The notes: generated from the sequence alone by a model not told the origin. Numbered from the stretch's first letter, positions 1 to 7,855 are shown. The stretch is 64,000 nt of DNA from Clostridia bacterium (GCA_017465145.1 JAFTWU010000007.1:1-64000); one strand, 5' to 3'. Made by a program: numbers and translations.

Positions 1-534
1 ATCAATTACTTCAATATGTCCTAAGGCATCAATGTAATCATCTATGTAACTATGATTACAATGGCAAGTGTATGTAGTATATCCTTGTTCAGTACACGTT
101 GGTTCGGTTACTACTTCATCATAATCGTGTCCAGTTGCTTCGCCATATGCGGTTGAACAAACTGAACATTTTGCTTTTTCCGTACAAGTAGCAGTTCCAC
201 CAAAACAGTTTTCAGTTATGGTATGGCTATTATCGTTAGCACAAGTTTTTTTATGTTGACCATTTCCAACTGAAACCCATTCACCATATGCGTGACCAAG
301 TGCAGAACCATATTCAAACGTTTCTGTTCCCTTTTCTCCACAAGAGCACGAATAGTAATATTCTGCCTTATCTTCACAAGTTGCATCACTTGCCTTAAAA
401 GTATCGTTTACTATTTGTTTGTCGTAAACGTGCGTGTGCGGTGACTCATTTTCACTGCAAGCTGTAAGTGAAAGCATACTTAGTGCAAACATCATTAAGC
501 ATACAAAACTTAATAAAAAGCGACTTCTCTTCAT
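1..534 (-). CDS. Lipoprotein with Cys/His-rich repeats, C-terminus cut by window edge
   Basis: The frame is open from an ATG at 534 to the window edge, so the 3' end is missing. An AT-rich upstream region and a GGAGG ribosome site precede the start. The N-terminus (MKRSRFLLSF...) is a signal peptide ending in the lipobox LTAC, so the mature protein should be a surface lipoprotein. The mature part contains degenerate repeats built around paired Cys and Gly-His, such as YSCSCGEKG, ALGHAYGEW, TATCTEKAKC and TYTCHCNHSY. Such repeats are common in large surface proteins of gut Clostridia, but their function is not known to me. It lies just downstream of the integrase gene on the same strand and may be outside the mobile element. 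Confidence 0.75.
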   Translation of the reverse strand, partial: MKRSRFLLSFVCLMMFALSMLSLTACSENESPHTHVYDKQIVNDTFKASDATCEDKAEYYYSCSCGEKGTETFEYGSALGHAYGEWVSVGNGQHKKTCANDNSHTITENCFGGTATCTEKAKCSVCSTAYGEATGHDYDEVVTEPTCTEQGYTTYTCHCNHSYIDDYIDALGHIEVID

Positions 535-740
535 TGATAAAACCTCCAAGTGTATAATGTATTTTTGATTGTGCTTTTTACCATAGATTATTCTAATCCG
601 TGAACATACTCCTAAAAAAGTTCATGAAATTTTAAATAAAAGTAGTTTCTATTATAAATTTTCGTATGCAAATATAAATATGATTGACTTTTTCATATAA
701 AACCTTTAAAATATTTACATAGATTAGAATATTCTATGTA

Positions 741-771
741 GAAAACGGCGAGAGAGTATATCGCCGTTTTC
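741..771 (-). terminator. Intrinsic hairpin between integrase and lipoprotein genes
   Basis: An 11-base inverted repeat (GAAAACGGCGA / TCGCCGTTTTC) sits 18 bases past the integrase stop. It has short T runs on both sides and probably stops integrase transcripts. It may also mark the left part of the mobile element. Confidence 0.6.
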
Positions 772-788
772 TTGTGTTTTTAGTGCGT

Positions 789-1700
789 TTATAATAGGAG
801 TTTCCCAAGTCTATTCATCATTTCCGTTTTGTGTTCAAGCATAGAGTGGGCGTAGCGTTTTAAGGTTATCGTAGGGTTTTTATGCCCTAAAATTTCGGAT
901 AACGTTTTAATATCCATACCGCACTCTAAAGCGCGCGTTGCAAACGTATGACGAAGAGAGTGAAAACCTTTATGCGGAAGATTTAGCCGTTTTAAAAGCA
1001 GTTCAAAACTCTTTTGGTAAGAGCGAACCTGCGCACCATGTACGCGTTCACCACAAATAACGTAGTTTCCGCTTGACGATTTCTTATACTCTCTTAATCG
1101 TGAAAGCAGTTGTTTAGGCGAAGGGATAATACGTTCTGAAAAGTCCGTTTTCGGCGTGTCTATAACCTTAACGTATTTACCGTTTTCCCAACTATCGTGA
1201 CAAGATTTAGAAACGGCTATAATACCTTTTTGTAAATCTACGTCATCCCACGTAAGAGATAGAAGTTCGCCAATACGTAAGCCCGTGTAAAGACAAAGTA
1301 CCACGCCGAACAATTTATTTTTCTTCTTTTCAAAGATATATTGCTCGATTTTGCGCTGTACTTCTTTAGAAAAACAATCTACTTGTTTTTCTCTCCCCTT
1401 AGGACGCACGATAGCCATCGTAAACTCTTTGTCCGTTACGCCAAGTAATACTGCTCGGCGCAAAGAAGATTTAAGCACAGATATAATGCCGTTTACGGTG
1501 TTTGCGGATAAACCTTTTTCGGATAAATCCACGGTAAAGCGTTGCAGAACGGTTGCCGTTAAATCTTGTACATCAAACTCTCCAAGCGTAGGGAGTATAT
1601 GTAGCTGAATTTGCCTTTGATATTTCTTGTACGTTCTTATTTTCGTAGTGGGCTTGACGTACAAAGCAAGCCACTCGTTTAACCAATTTTTATATTTCAA
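789..1700 (-). CDS. int: Tyrosine recombinase / integrase of a mobilizable element
   Basis: This is a 303-aa site-specific recombinase of the phage-integrase family. It has an N-terminal SAM-like DNA-binding part (about 1-100) and a C-terminal catalytic domain. The catalytic Arg is in TGLRIGELLSLTW, the HxxR box is in HSLRHTFATR, the late His is in LGHKNPTITLKRY and the nucleophilic Tyr follows in RYAHS. The start is TTG at 1700, chosen because a CGGAGG ribosome site lies 6-8 bases upstream and no ATG fits better. It is the last gene of a leftward cluster with the MobV relaxase, and the element ends beside a tRNA-Leu. It should catalyse integration and excision. I saw no excisionase gene. Confidence 0.92.
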   Translation of the reverse strand: MKYKNWLNEWLALYVKPTTKIRTYKKYQRQIQLHILPTLGEFDVQDLTATVLQRFTVDLSEKGLSANTVNGIISVLKSSLRRAVLLGVTDKEFTMAIVRPKGREKQVDCFSKEVQRKIEQYIFEKKKNKLFGVVLCLYTGLRIGELLSLTWDDVDLQKGIIAVSKSCHDSWENGKYVKVIDTPKTDFSERIIPSPKQLLSRLREYKKSSSGNYVICGERVHGAQVRSYQKSFELLLKRLNLPHKGFHSLRHTFATRALECGMDIKTLSEILGHKNPTITLKRYAHSMLEHKTEMMNRLGKLLL

Positions 1701-1723
1701 TAGTTTACCTCCGTTTGTGTTTT

Positions 1724-1747
1724 GCCGTTCCCGCTATGGGGAACGGC
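1724..1747. other. Perfect hairpin upstream of the integrase
   Basis: GCCGTTCCC and GGGAACGGC form a perfect 9-bp stem with a 6-base loop, about 10 bases upstream of the integrase ribosome site. It lacks a T run on the integrase strand, so it is more likely an mRNA structure or protein site than a terminator for that strand. The plus strand does have a T-rich tail. Confidence 0.5.
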
Positions 1748-1864
1748 TTAATTATTTTTAACCTTTTTTTTATTTCGGGATACGAAAACGGTCAAAACCC
1801 GTTCGCCGTTCATATATACATTTTACTATTTTCTTTACCTTAATCGGCGGTTATCTCTATGTAA

Positions 1865-2050
1865 TCAACGAGATTCTTTATTTTGTTTTTTATTCAGTTG
1901 TAATTTTTGCCTTTCGCCTTGCCATTCTTCAAATTCTCGCTTGCCTTCTTCGCTTTCAAATAACTTTTGTATTGCAGGCAACAACGCCCTTGCAAGCGAA
2001 TCGATTTCAAAGTCAGGGATTCCCGTGTTGTTCTTACGCTTTCTTGACAT
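1865..2050 (-). CDS. Small charged protein of the mobile element (61 aa)
   Basis: I start this ORF at the ATG at 2050 (MSRKRKNNTGIPDFEID...). Longer in-frame versions would overlap the relaxase gene. An AAGGAGG motif lies upstream, although the gap to the ATG is long (about 17 bases). The protein has a basic N-terminus and a predicted helical, acidic-to-basic C-terminal half (FESEEGKREFEEWQGERQ). It sits 25 bases after the relaxase stop and before the integrase, so it probably belongs to the mobilization operon. No family is recognised. Confidence 0.6.
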   Translation of the reverse strand: MSRKRKNNTGIPDFEIDSLARALLPAIQKLFESEEGKREFEEWQGERQKLQLNKKQNKESR

Positions 2051-2075
2051 TAACCTATAATTTTTTTCCTCCTTA

Positions 2076-3251
2076 TTAATCTCCTTTACTATTAAGTTTT
2101 TTGTTTGTTGGTTTCGACGCTTTTTCACGCTCGATTTCTTCTTCGATTTGTTGTAAACGGCTTTTTCCCAAGATGGCGATAGGCTCGCCTTTGGGAATAA
2201 ACGCTCCAACAATAGACGGCGCACGGTGAAATGCTCGTGTAAACGCTTCAGGTTCTCGTTCTCTAAAAAGAGTGTAGGCACGACTCATTTTAGTGAACTT
2301 TTCCTTGTCTTTTAAAAGTTCTTGGTGTTCCTTATACAAAAAGGCATTATCTTTTTGTTGACGGTCAACAACCTCTTCTAAACGTTTAACTTCGGCAGTC
2401 AATACAACGATTTGATTTCGTAGTCCGCTTTTAGAAAACGCAAATTTGCCTTGTTTGGCATCTTCTAACGCTTGGGTATAATCGGCTTCGGCATTACGTT
2501 CTTCAATGATTTTATCTCTTTCGGCTTTCGCCGTTGAGATTTCTTTCATTGTTTCAGTAAAATGCTCGTCCGCTTTTTGAACGGCTTTTTCCATTGTTTC
2601 TAATTCCGCTTGCACACGTTTTCCTGCGCTTGAAAGAATTTCAGTTGATTTATCCCACGCTTCATCCACGATACATTTTGCCTTAAACTCGGCGGTAGAG
2701 AGATGGGAAGCCGTGCTTCCTTCTTTACCACGTTGTAAACCCCAACGCTTTCCTACTTGCTCGTAAAAATCCGTTTGCAGTTTAGATAACTCGTTGCGAT
2801 TAAGTAAGTCTTTGGCGCAAAGCCGTCCGTCTTTGATAGGGATAAGGTTTAAGTGCATATGTGGAGTGGTTTCGTCGTTGTGGACGACGGCAGAGATTAT
2901 ATTCTTTCTTCCGTAACGGTCTATAAAGAAATTAGCGCAGTCACGGAAAAAACGATTTTGCTCATATTCGTCTAAACCTTTGAAAAATTCTCTATCCGAG
3001 CCGACCACGAACGAAGCCATTAGCACGGCATCTTTTCTCGGTGCTTTGGGTAAGTTTAACTCGCTTATTCTTGCGTTGATAAAATCCGTATAAGAACTGT
3101 TCCTAAACAAAAGGCGGTAATTTTCTTTTGTTCTTGAACTGTCAATACAAGTGTTTGAGCCGACGTAGTTTTCGTTACGCTCGTTTTCATTTTCTATGGG
3201 GCAAATATCCGTTTTGTGATACTTTTCCATATGGCATACTAAATACGATAT
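2076..3251 (-). CDS. mobV: MobV-family relaxase (Mob/Pre), apparent ATA start
   Basis: The relaxase domain (about residues 1-200) shows the MobV signature VHNDETTPHMHLNLIPI, whose His residues bind the metal. Downstream is KDLLNRNELSKLQTDFYEQV and then a coiled coil rich in Lys and Glu. The N-terminus aligns with the usual MobV opening (MSYxVxxMxK) only if translation begins at the ATA codon at 3251, 8 bases after a perfect AAGGAGG. The next ATG (3230) is too far from that site, and a longer GTG frame (3302) would place the ribosome site inside the gene. Motif I, normally HxER, reads ENER here. It should nick the oriT next door for mobilization by a helper conjugative system, because no transfer-channel genes are present. 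Confidence 0.9.
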   Translation of the reverse strand: MSYLVCHMEKYHKTDICPIENENERNENYVGSNTCIDSSRTKENYRLLFRNSSYTDFINARISELNLPKAPRKDAVLMASFVVGSDREFFKGLDEYEQNRFFRDCANFFIDRYGRKNIISAVVHNDETTPHMHLNLIPIKDGRLCAKDLLNRNELSKLQTDFYEQVGKRWGLQRGKEGSTASHLSTAEFKAKCIVDEAWDKSTEILSSAGKRVQAELETMEKAVQKADEHFTETMKEISTAKAERDKIIEERNAEADYTQALEDAKQGKFAFSKSGLRNQIVVLTAEVKRLEEVVDRQQKDNAFLYKEHQELLKDKEKFTKMSRAYTLFREREPEAFTRAFHRAPSIVGAFIPKGEPIAILGKSRLQQIEEEIEREKASKPTNKKLNSKGD

Positions 3252-3296
3252 TTTGGTTTCCTCCTTATAATTTTTTGGTCGTAAAATAGCCTCGCA

Positions 3297-3342
3297 GAGC
3301 ACACTACTTTCAAGGAAAGTATAGTGTGCTATACTTTACATG
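3297..3342 (+). other. oriT: MobV-type origin of transfer (oriT)
   Basis: Just upstream of mobV the plus strand reads AAAGTATAGTGTG then CTATACTTTACATG. This closely matches the nick region of MobV plasmids such as pMV158, so the predicted nick is between 3328 and 3329. A perfect 9-bp repeat (AAAGTATAG / CTATACTTT) flanks TGTG at the nick. A second, imperfect repeat (AGCACACTACTTTC against AAAGTATAGTGTGCT) lies to its left, as in known MobV oriTs. Confidence 0.85.
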
Positions 3343-3378
3343 CCTTCTATAAAGTTTTGCTTGCCGTTTGCTTGACAT

Positions 3379-3411
3379 TCACGGCGGGTGGTAATGATGA
3401 TAATTTTTCAT
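3379..3411 (-). CDS. Possible 10-residue leader peptide MKNYHHYHPP
   Basis: A very short frame, MKNYHHYHPP then TGA, follows a strong AGGAGG 9 bases before its ATG. It lies between the attenuator region and oriT/mobV, upstream of the relaxase on the same strand. It is rich in His, Tyr and Pro. It could be a regulatory leader peptide or the remnant of a replaced gene. The ribosome site is the main evidence. Confidence 0.35.
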   Translation of the reverse strand: MKNYHHYHPP

Positions 3412-3630
3412 TTTTATTTCCTCCTAAATTTGATAAAGCCCTTCAAGTGGTAGGCAGTGAAAACGCCAAAAACTTAACCTTTTGATAAAAATTTTTTCTT
3501 ACAAAAGGGTGCAAAAAAGTCGCTGATAACAACTATCACCGACCTAAAAAAGTGTAAGGGCAAAATGCCACGTACACATTATTAAGTTTTAATTTTTCTA
3601 CATAAGCACATCTCCTTTCCGATAGGGAAT

Positions 3631-3692
3631 AAAAAAATCCGTGTAAAAATCTCACCCACGGATGGGTTCACTTCTACACGGATTCTTATCCG
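3631..3692 (-). promoter_or_regulatory. Transcription attenuator with competing hairpins
   Basis: Read on the minus strand, AATCCGTGTA pairs with TACACGGATT and is followed by seven T, making an intrinsic terminator. A small accc/gggt hairpin is nested inside. Immediately upstream, CGGAT-AAGA-ATCCG can form an alternative stem that uses the ATCCG of the terminator's 5' arm, so the two folds exclude each other. A 19-codon frame lies before it and the relaxase operon after it. This is the layout of a translation-coupled attenuator. Confidence 0.65.
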
Positions 3693-3745
3693 GAAGTATT
3701 TGATTTTAGAGCGTAGTACCTAAAAATTTGTACCACAAAATAGAC

Positions 3746-3805
3746 CTATCGCCAAACCCCGTTTTTTGAACGTTGGCGCGCCTTCTTGAAAAGTTGGTCA
3801 GTCAT
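3746..3805 (-). CDS. Possible 19-residue leader peptide before the attenuator
   Basis: An ATG at 3805 opens MTDQLFKKARQRSKNGVWR, then TAG. An AAAGG-like ribosome site lies a few bases upstream. The peptide is very basic and ends in a Trp-Arg pair. Its stop is about 55 bases ahead of the antiterminator stem, a position that would suit a leader peptide. Nothing else supports that it is translated. Confidence 0.3.
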   Translation of the reverse strand: MTDQLFKKARQRSKNGVWR

Positions 3806-3842
3806 TTCAAGCCTTTCACATACTAAAGCGAAAGGACGGCAG

Positions 3843-4010
3843 ATTGTCGTAAAAAATTGTACGACAATAAAACCCTAAACAAGCCGATTTGTTCCCTTTA
3901 TGTAAAACGACTTCGGGTGAACGGGAGAATATCTCCCACAAGTGTAAAAATATACGCTAAACAAAGCCTGCTGATGCTTGCAAGCTAAACAAAGGGGAAT
4001 TTCCCCTTAA
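3843..4010. repeat. Cluster of hairpins and CTAAACAA repeats in the element's leader
   Basis: This gene-free stretch holds several perfect inverted repeats: ATTGTCGT/ACGACAAT, GGGAGA/TCTCCC and AAGGGGA/TCCCCTT. The octamer CTAAACAA occurs three times (near 3874, 3958 and 3985), each next to a hairpin. It is transcribed as leader RNA if the promoter at 4065-4093 is used. The repeats could also be protein-binding iterons. Confidence 0.45.
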
Positions 4011-4037
4011 TTATATATACCCACACAAAACATATTC

Positions 4038-4051
4038 TAAACATATGTTCG
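4038..4051 (-). promoter_or_regulatory. LexA-type SOS box downstream of the element's promoter
   Basis: The minus strand reads CGAACATATGTTTA. The Bacillus/Clostridium LexA consensus is CGAAC-RNRY-GTTYG, so only the last base deviates. It covers about +7 to +20 of the transcript predicted from the promoter at 4065-4093, so LexA could block that promoter. No lexA gene is in the window. Confidence 0.55.
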
Positions 4052-4064
4052 TGTTTGTAATACT

Positions 4065-4093
4065 ATTTTATCATATAAAAATATAAAAGTCAA
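4065..4093 (-). promoter_or_regulatory. Sigma-A promoter of the mobilization leader
   Basis: On the minus strand TTGACT (-35, 4088-4093) and TAAAAT (-10, 4065-4070) are separated by 17 bases. It points into the structured leader, the attenuator and then mobV-int. Confidence 0.6.
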
Positions 4094-4170
4094 TACCCAA
4101 CTGTACAAGAACGTGTACACCTGACATCTTTTTGAAAGATTTTTTATCTTATTTTGTCGTAAAAAGAAAA

Positions 4171-4198
4171 AACGGTAGGAACGTAAATTCCTACCGTT
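4171..4198 (-). terminator. Intrinsic terminator after tRNA-Leu
   Basis: AACGGTAGGAA and TTCCTACCGTT form an 11-bp stem followed on the minus strand by a run of six T, C, then five T. It probably ends the tRNA-Leu transcript and insulates it from the mobile element. Confidence 0.75.
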
Positions 4199-4221
4199 GT
4201 AATAGTTAAAGATTAAAAGTA

Positions 4222-4262
4222 AATCCGAACCATTCGCTTGTTACAAGAATTTGGTTCGGATT
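4222..4262. other. Large nested palindrome beside the tRNA 3' end
   Basis: An 11-bp stem (AATCCGAACCA / TGGTTCGGATT) encloses a second stem (CTTGT / ACAAG). It begins 10 bases from the encoded CCA of tRNA-Leu. It could be a processing or termination structure, or the arm-type binding region of an integrase attachment site. Confidence 0.45.
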
Positions 4263-4271
4263 ATACTGATT

Positions 4272-4358
4272 TGGTGCCGAAGGCGGGACTTGAACCCGCA
4301 CGGTATCGCTACCACTGGATTTTGAGTCCAGCGCGTCTGCCAATTTCACCACTTCGGC
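4272..4358 (-). tRNA. tRNA-Leu (anticodon CAA)
   Basis: The reverse strand folds as a class II tRNA. The acceptor stem is GCCGAAG/CTTCGGC, with discriminator A and an encoded CCA. The anticodon stem is CTGGA/TCCAG with loop CTCAAAA (anticodon CAA, reading UUG). A long variable arm (TGGTAGCGATACC) and a T arm with GGTTCAAGTCC follow. The 3' end faces the mobile element, the usual orientation when a tRNA is an integration target. Confidence 0.95.
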
Positions 4359-4507
4359 TTGTAAATTATTTAGTTTCTATTGCAAAATATGGGTATTTTT
4401 GGTAAAATTATAAGGTACAATTAACTTAAGTTAAACTCTTTACCCAAACTTGCTATATGATAATAGCATAATTTTTGTTATAAAGCAAGCGTATAAAAGG
4501 AATTTTT

Positions 4508-7186
4508 ATGGAAAAATTGGTTCTTATAGACGGAAACAGCCTTATAAACCGCGCGTTTTACGCTATGCCCCTTTTAACTAATAAAGACGGGCTTTTTACC
4601 AACGCCGTTTATGGTTTTATGAATATGTTTATGAAAATGGTTGCCGATATTAAGCCGACTGCCGTTGTATGCGCTTTCGACTTAAAAGCCCCAACTTTCC
4701 GCCATAAATTATACACCGAATACAAGGGCACGAGAAAACCTATGCCAGAAGAACTTCGCCCACAAATTCCACTTTTGAAAGAACTCTTAAAAACGATGGG
4801 CGTTTGCGTTATGGAAAAAGAAGGTAGCGAAGCGGACGATATTATCGGCACGATAGCAAAACACACCAAAGTTCAAACGGTAATTTTTACAGGCGATAAG
4901 GATAGTTTTCAACTTGTTGATAACGAAACGGAAGTGCATTTTACTAAACGCGGAATTACCGACGTAGAAGTTTACACCGCGGAAAACTTTAAGGAAAAAA
5001 CGGGCATAGAGCCCTTGCAAATTATAGACCTTAAGGCGCTTATGGGCGATTCTTCTGACAATATTCCCGGCGTGCAAGGTGTTGGCGAAAAAACTGCGCT
5101 AAATCTTCTTAAAGACTATCCTAGCGTGGAAATTCTTTACCAAAACATAGACAAAATTAAGGGCAAATTGCAAGAAAAACTTATTGCCAATAAAGACCTT
5201 TGCTTTTTATCTAAAACGCTTGCTACCATTGATACCGACTGCGGTGTTGACACCGACGTTAGCAAAATGGCGTTCACTATGCCCTTGCCTTACTCTGCAA
5301 AAAAGCGTTTTACCGAACTTGGCTTTAGAACGCTTGTAAATAAAGACGGCATTTTTGAAAGTGAAAATTCTAGCACAAATAGTTCTAGTGAAAGCGAAAC
5401 TACTGCCACTTTAGACGCGACAAATAGCGCGGATGCGCCCGATGAAAAAGCGGAAAATATTATCGCGGAAGGCGTTGCGATAGAGCGCGCCACCCCTATA
5501 CAAACCGCACCCTTAAAAGAAAAAGTAACGCTATCTACTCTTAGTGAAATTTCTAGTATTAACTTTAGCGAAGAAACCGCGCTTACTATAAGCGAAAAGG
5601 CGGTTAATATATACACAAACGGCACGGAATATAGTGCTCCGTTGCGTCTATCTTTGCTTGACGACGGGTTTTCTTTAAGCGACGTTTTGAACGCTTTAAG
5701 CGGGCTTTTTAACGGCGACAAGGCAGTTATAGTATACGACGTTAAGTGGTTGCGCCATACCCTTAAAAACCTTGCCGACGTAAACCTTACCGCACCGATA
5801 GAAGACGTTGCTATAATTAAATATTTAACCGATTACACGGGCGGTAGCGAAACGCTATCTACCGCGCTTGCCGAATATGGCGAAGATGAAAACTCTAACC
5901 CCGCATATTCGCTTTATAAAGTATATACTCTTTTGCTTGCAAAACTTAAAGAACAAGGGGTGGAAAAACTTTATCGCGAAGTGGAACTTCCCCTATCTAC
6001 CCTTTTATTTAATATGGAAGAATGGGGCTTTAAGGTTGACGCGGACGCCCTTTACAAAACGGGTGAAAATTACCGCAAAATTTTAGATGAAAACGAAATT
6101 CTTATCCGCGAACTTGCGGGTGATGACACCCTTAACGTAAACAGCCCAAAGCAACTTGGCGTTCTTTTGTTTGAAAAACTTAAAATTGCAAAAGGCAAAA
6201 AGACCAAGACGGGCTATTCAACTAGCGCAGACGTTTTGGAAAGTTTAGAAAACGCGCACCCCATAGTTCCCCTTATCTTAAAACACCGTAGGGTGCAAAA
6301 ACTATATTCTACCTATATCGAAGGGTTTAAGCCACTTATCGACAAGGCTACGGGGCTTGTTCACACAAGTTTTAACCAAACGGTTACGGCTACGGGTAGA
6401 TTATCTAGTAAAGAACCTAATCTTCAAAACATACCCGTGCGCGACGAAGAAGGCAAAGAACTTAGAAAATTTTTCGTTCCGCGCTCTACCGATAGAGTGC
6501 TTGTTTCGGCAGACTACTCTCAAATAGAGTTGCGCTTGCTTGCCGCTTTTTCTAACTGCAAGGGGCTTATAGACGCGTTTAATAGCGGTAAAGATATTCA
6601 CACGGAAACGGCGTCTAAGGTGTTTAACACCCCTATCGACAAAGTTACCCCGCAAATGAGAAGTGGTGCAAAGGCGGTTAACTTTGGCATTATTTACGGT
6701 ATGAGTGAATACGGCTTAGCAAAGACCATTAACGTTTCCCCCGCCGATGCTAGAAACTATATTTCGGCATATTTTAACGAATATCCCGAAGTTAAAAATT
6801 ATATGGACGACAACGTGGAATTTGCCAAAGAACACGGTTACGTTAGCACGCTACTTGGCAGAAGAAGATATATTAAAGAACTTTTATCCCCGTCTTATCA
6901 ACTAAGGCAGTTTGGCGAAAGGGTTGCTATGAATATGCCCTTGCAAGGCAGTAGCGCCGACATTATTAAGGTGGCTATGCTTAACGTTTATAACCGCTTA
7001 AAAGAAGAAAATGTGGACGCTTACCTTATTTTACAAGTTCACGACGAACTTATTTTAGATTGCGCCGTAACAGATAAGGAAAAAGCGAAAAAAATACTTA
7101 AAGAAGAAATGGAGAACGCCGTTTCCCTTGCCGTTAAACTTACCGTTGGCATGGGCGAAGGCGAAAGTTGGTTTGATGCAAAATAA
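4508..7186 (+). CDS. polA: DNA polymerase I
   Basis: This 892-aa protein fills gaps and removes RNA primers during replication and repair. Residues 1-290 are the 5' nuclease (TGDKDSFQLV; helix-hairpin-helix DSSDNIPGVQGVGEKTA). An acidic, low-complexity linker follows (about 285-330). Residues 340-500 sit where the 3'-5' exonuclease domain belongs but lack an obvious DEDD set, as in many Firmicutes. The polymerase domain has motif A (SADYSQIELRLL, about 667), motif B (RSGAKAVNFGIIYG, about 717) and motif C (QVHDELILD, about 842). AAGGAATTTTT precedes the ATG. The stop overlaps the coaE start, so the two are co-transcribed. Confidence 0.98.
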   Translation: MEKLVLIDGNSLINRAFYAMPLLTNKDGLFTNAVYGFMNMFMKMVADIKPTAVVCAFDLKAPTFRHKLYTEYKGTRKPMPEELRPQIPLLKELLKTMGVCVMEKEGSEADDIIGTIAKHTKVQTVIFTGDKDSFQLVDNETEVHFTKRGITDVEVYTAENFKEKTGIEPLQIIDLKALMGDSSDNIPGVQGVGEKTALNLLKDYPSVEILYQNIDKIKGKLQEKLIANKDLCFLSKTLATIDTDCGVDTDVSKMAFTMPLPYSAKKRFTELGFRTLVNKDGIFESENSSTNSSSESETTATLDATNSADAPDEKAENIIAEGVAIERATPIQTAPLKEKVTLSTLSEISSINFSEETALTISEKAVNIYTNGTEYSAPLRLSLLDDGFSLSDVLNALSGLFNGDKAVIVYDVKWLRHTLKNLADVNLTAPIEDVAIIKYLTDYTGGSETLSTALAEYGEDENSNPAYSLYKVYTLLLAKLKEQGVEKLYREVELPLSTLLFNMEEWGFKVDADALYKTGENYRKILDENEILIRELAGDDTLNVNSPKQLGVLLFEKLKIAKGKKTKTGYSTSADVLESLENAHPIVPLILKHRRVQKLYSTYIEGFKPLIDKATGLVHTSFNQTVTATGRLSSKEPNLQNIPVRDEEGKELRKFFVPRSTDRVLVSADYSQIELRLLAAFSNCKGLIDAFNSGKDIHTETASKVFNTPIDKVTPQMRSGAKAVNFGIIYGMSEYGLAKTINVSPADARNYISAYFNEYPEVKNYMDDNVEFAKEHGYVSTLLGRRRYIKELLSPSYQLRQFGERVAMNMPLQGSSADIIKVAMLNVYNRLKEENVDAYLILQVHDELILDCAVTDKEKAKKILKEEMENAVSLAVKLTVGMGEGESWFDAK

Positions 7187-7775
7187 CATTAAATTGTGCG
7201 CTATTACGGGGGGTATCGGTAGCGGTAAAAGTACGGCAACCGAAATCTTAAAAGGCGCGGGCTACAACACTATAAGTTGCGATGAAATAGTGCGCTCTAT
7301 GTACGAAAAGCGCGCCGTTTTGCGCGCAATAAAAAAGGTGTTCCCCACCGCCGTAAGCGGAAAAATCCGTCTAAAAGTGGACAAGATTGATATTGCCCGC
7401 ACCGTTTTTTGCGACCACGATAAATATTTGGCTCTTGCAGAATTAATTACTAAACCTGCTATGGAAATCGCGTTAAAAAAGGCAAAAAAATTAAAAGGGA
7501 TAACTTTTATAGAAGTTCCCCTTTTATACGAATTTAATTATGAGCATAAATTTGATGCCGTTTTGGTTATCACTCGCCCGTTGCAAGATAGAATTGACTG
7601 TGTTCTATCCCGCCCGAATATGAATAAAGAGCAGTTTGATTTGCGCGCTAGTTGTCAAATTGATTACGATAATTTTTGCTTTGACCACGCCGTTAAAAAC
7701 AGCACCGTTATCGTTAACGACGGCACGATAAACGCGTTAAAAGAAAAAGTTTTAGCCTTTGCAAAAGGGCTATAA
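7176..7775 (+). CDS. coaE: Dephospho-CoA kinase
   Basis: CoaE phosphorylates dephospho-CoA in the last step of coenzyme A synthesis. The 199-aa protein begins MQNNIKLCAITGGIGSGKST, with the P-loop GGIGSGKS at about residues 11-18. The LID/CoA region includes IEVPLLYE. I start at the ATG at 7176 because the P-loop is then near the N-terminus, as in the family; the in-frame ATG at 7128 would add residues buried in polA. It overlaps polA by 11 bases. polA-coaE adjacency is usual in Firmicutes. Confidence 0.93.
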   Translation: MQNNIKLCAITGGIGSGKSTATEILKGAGYNTISCDEIVRSMYEKRAVLRAIKKVFPTAVSGKIRLKVDKIDIARTVFCDHDKYLALAELITKPAMEIALKKAKKLKGITFIEVPLLYEFNYEHKFDAVLVITRPLQDRIDCVLSRPNMNKEQFDLRASCQIDYDNFCFDHAVKNSTVIVNDGTINALKEKVLAFAKGL

Positions 7776-7800
7776 CCCGTAAATTAATATGGTTAAAATT

Positions 7801-7830
7801 AAAAAGCCTTGGAAAACCCAAGGCTTTTTT
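7801..7830. terminator. Bidirectional terminator between coaE and the convergent membrane gene
   Basis: AAAAAGCCTTGG pairs with CCAAGGCTTTTT and has T runs on both strands. It serves coaE and the converging zinc-ribbon gene. Confidence 0.85.
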
Positions 7831-7855
7831 CTTTGTAATGGTTTCAAAAAGGATA

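Noticed and set aside
741..771. Left attachment site of the element
   Set aside because: The hairpin resembles a terminator and no matching repeat was found near the tRNA end.
1865..2281. 138-aa frame overlapping the relaxase gene
   Set aside because: The first 77 residues are an out-of-frame reading of mobV; only the part from the ATG at 2050 is independent.
2076..3302. GTG start at 3302 for the relaxase
   Set aside because: It would put the ribosome site inside the coding region and lies within the oriT repeat; family homology begins at 3251.
3841..4010. CRISPR-like repeat arrangement
   Set aside because: The CTAAACAA copies are too short and irregularly spaced for a CRISPR array; there are no spacers or cas genes.
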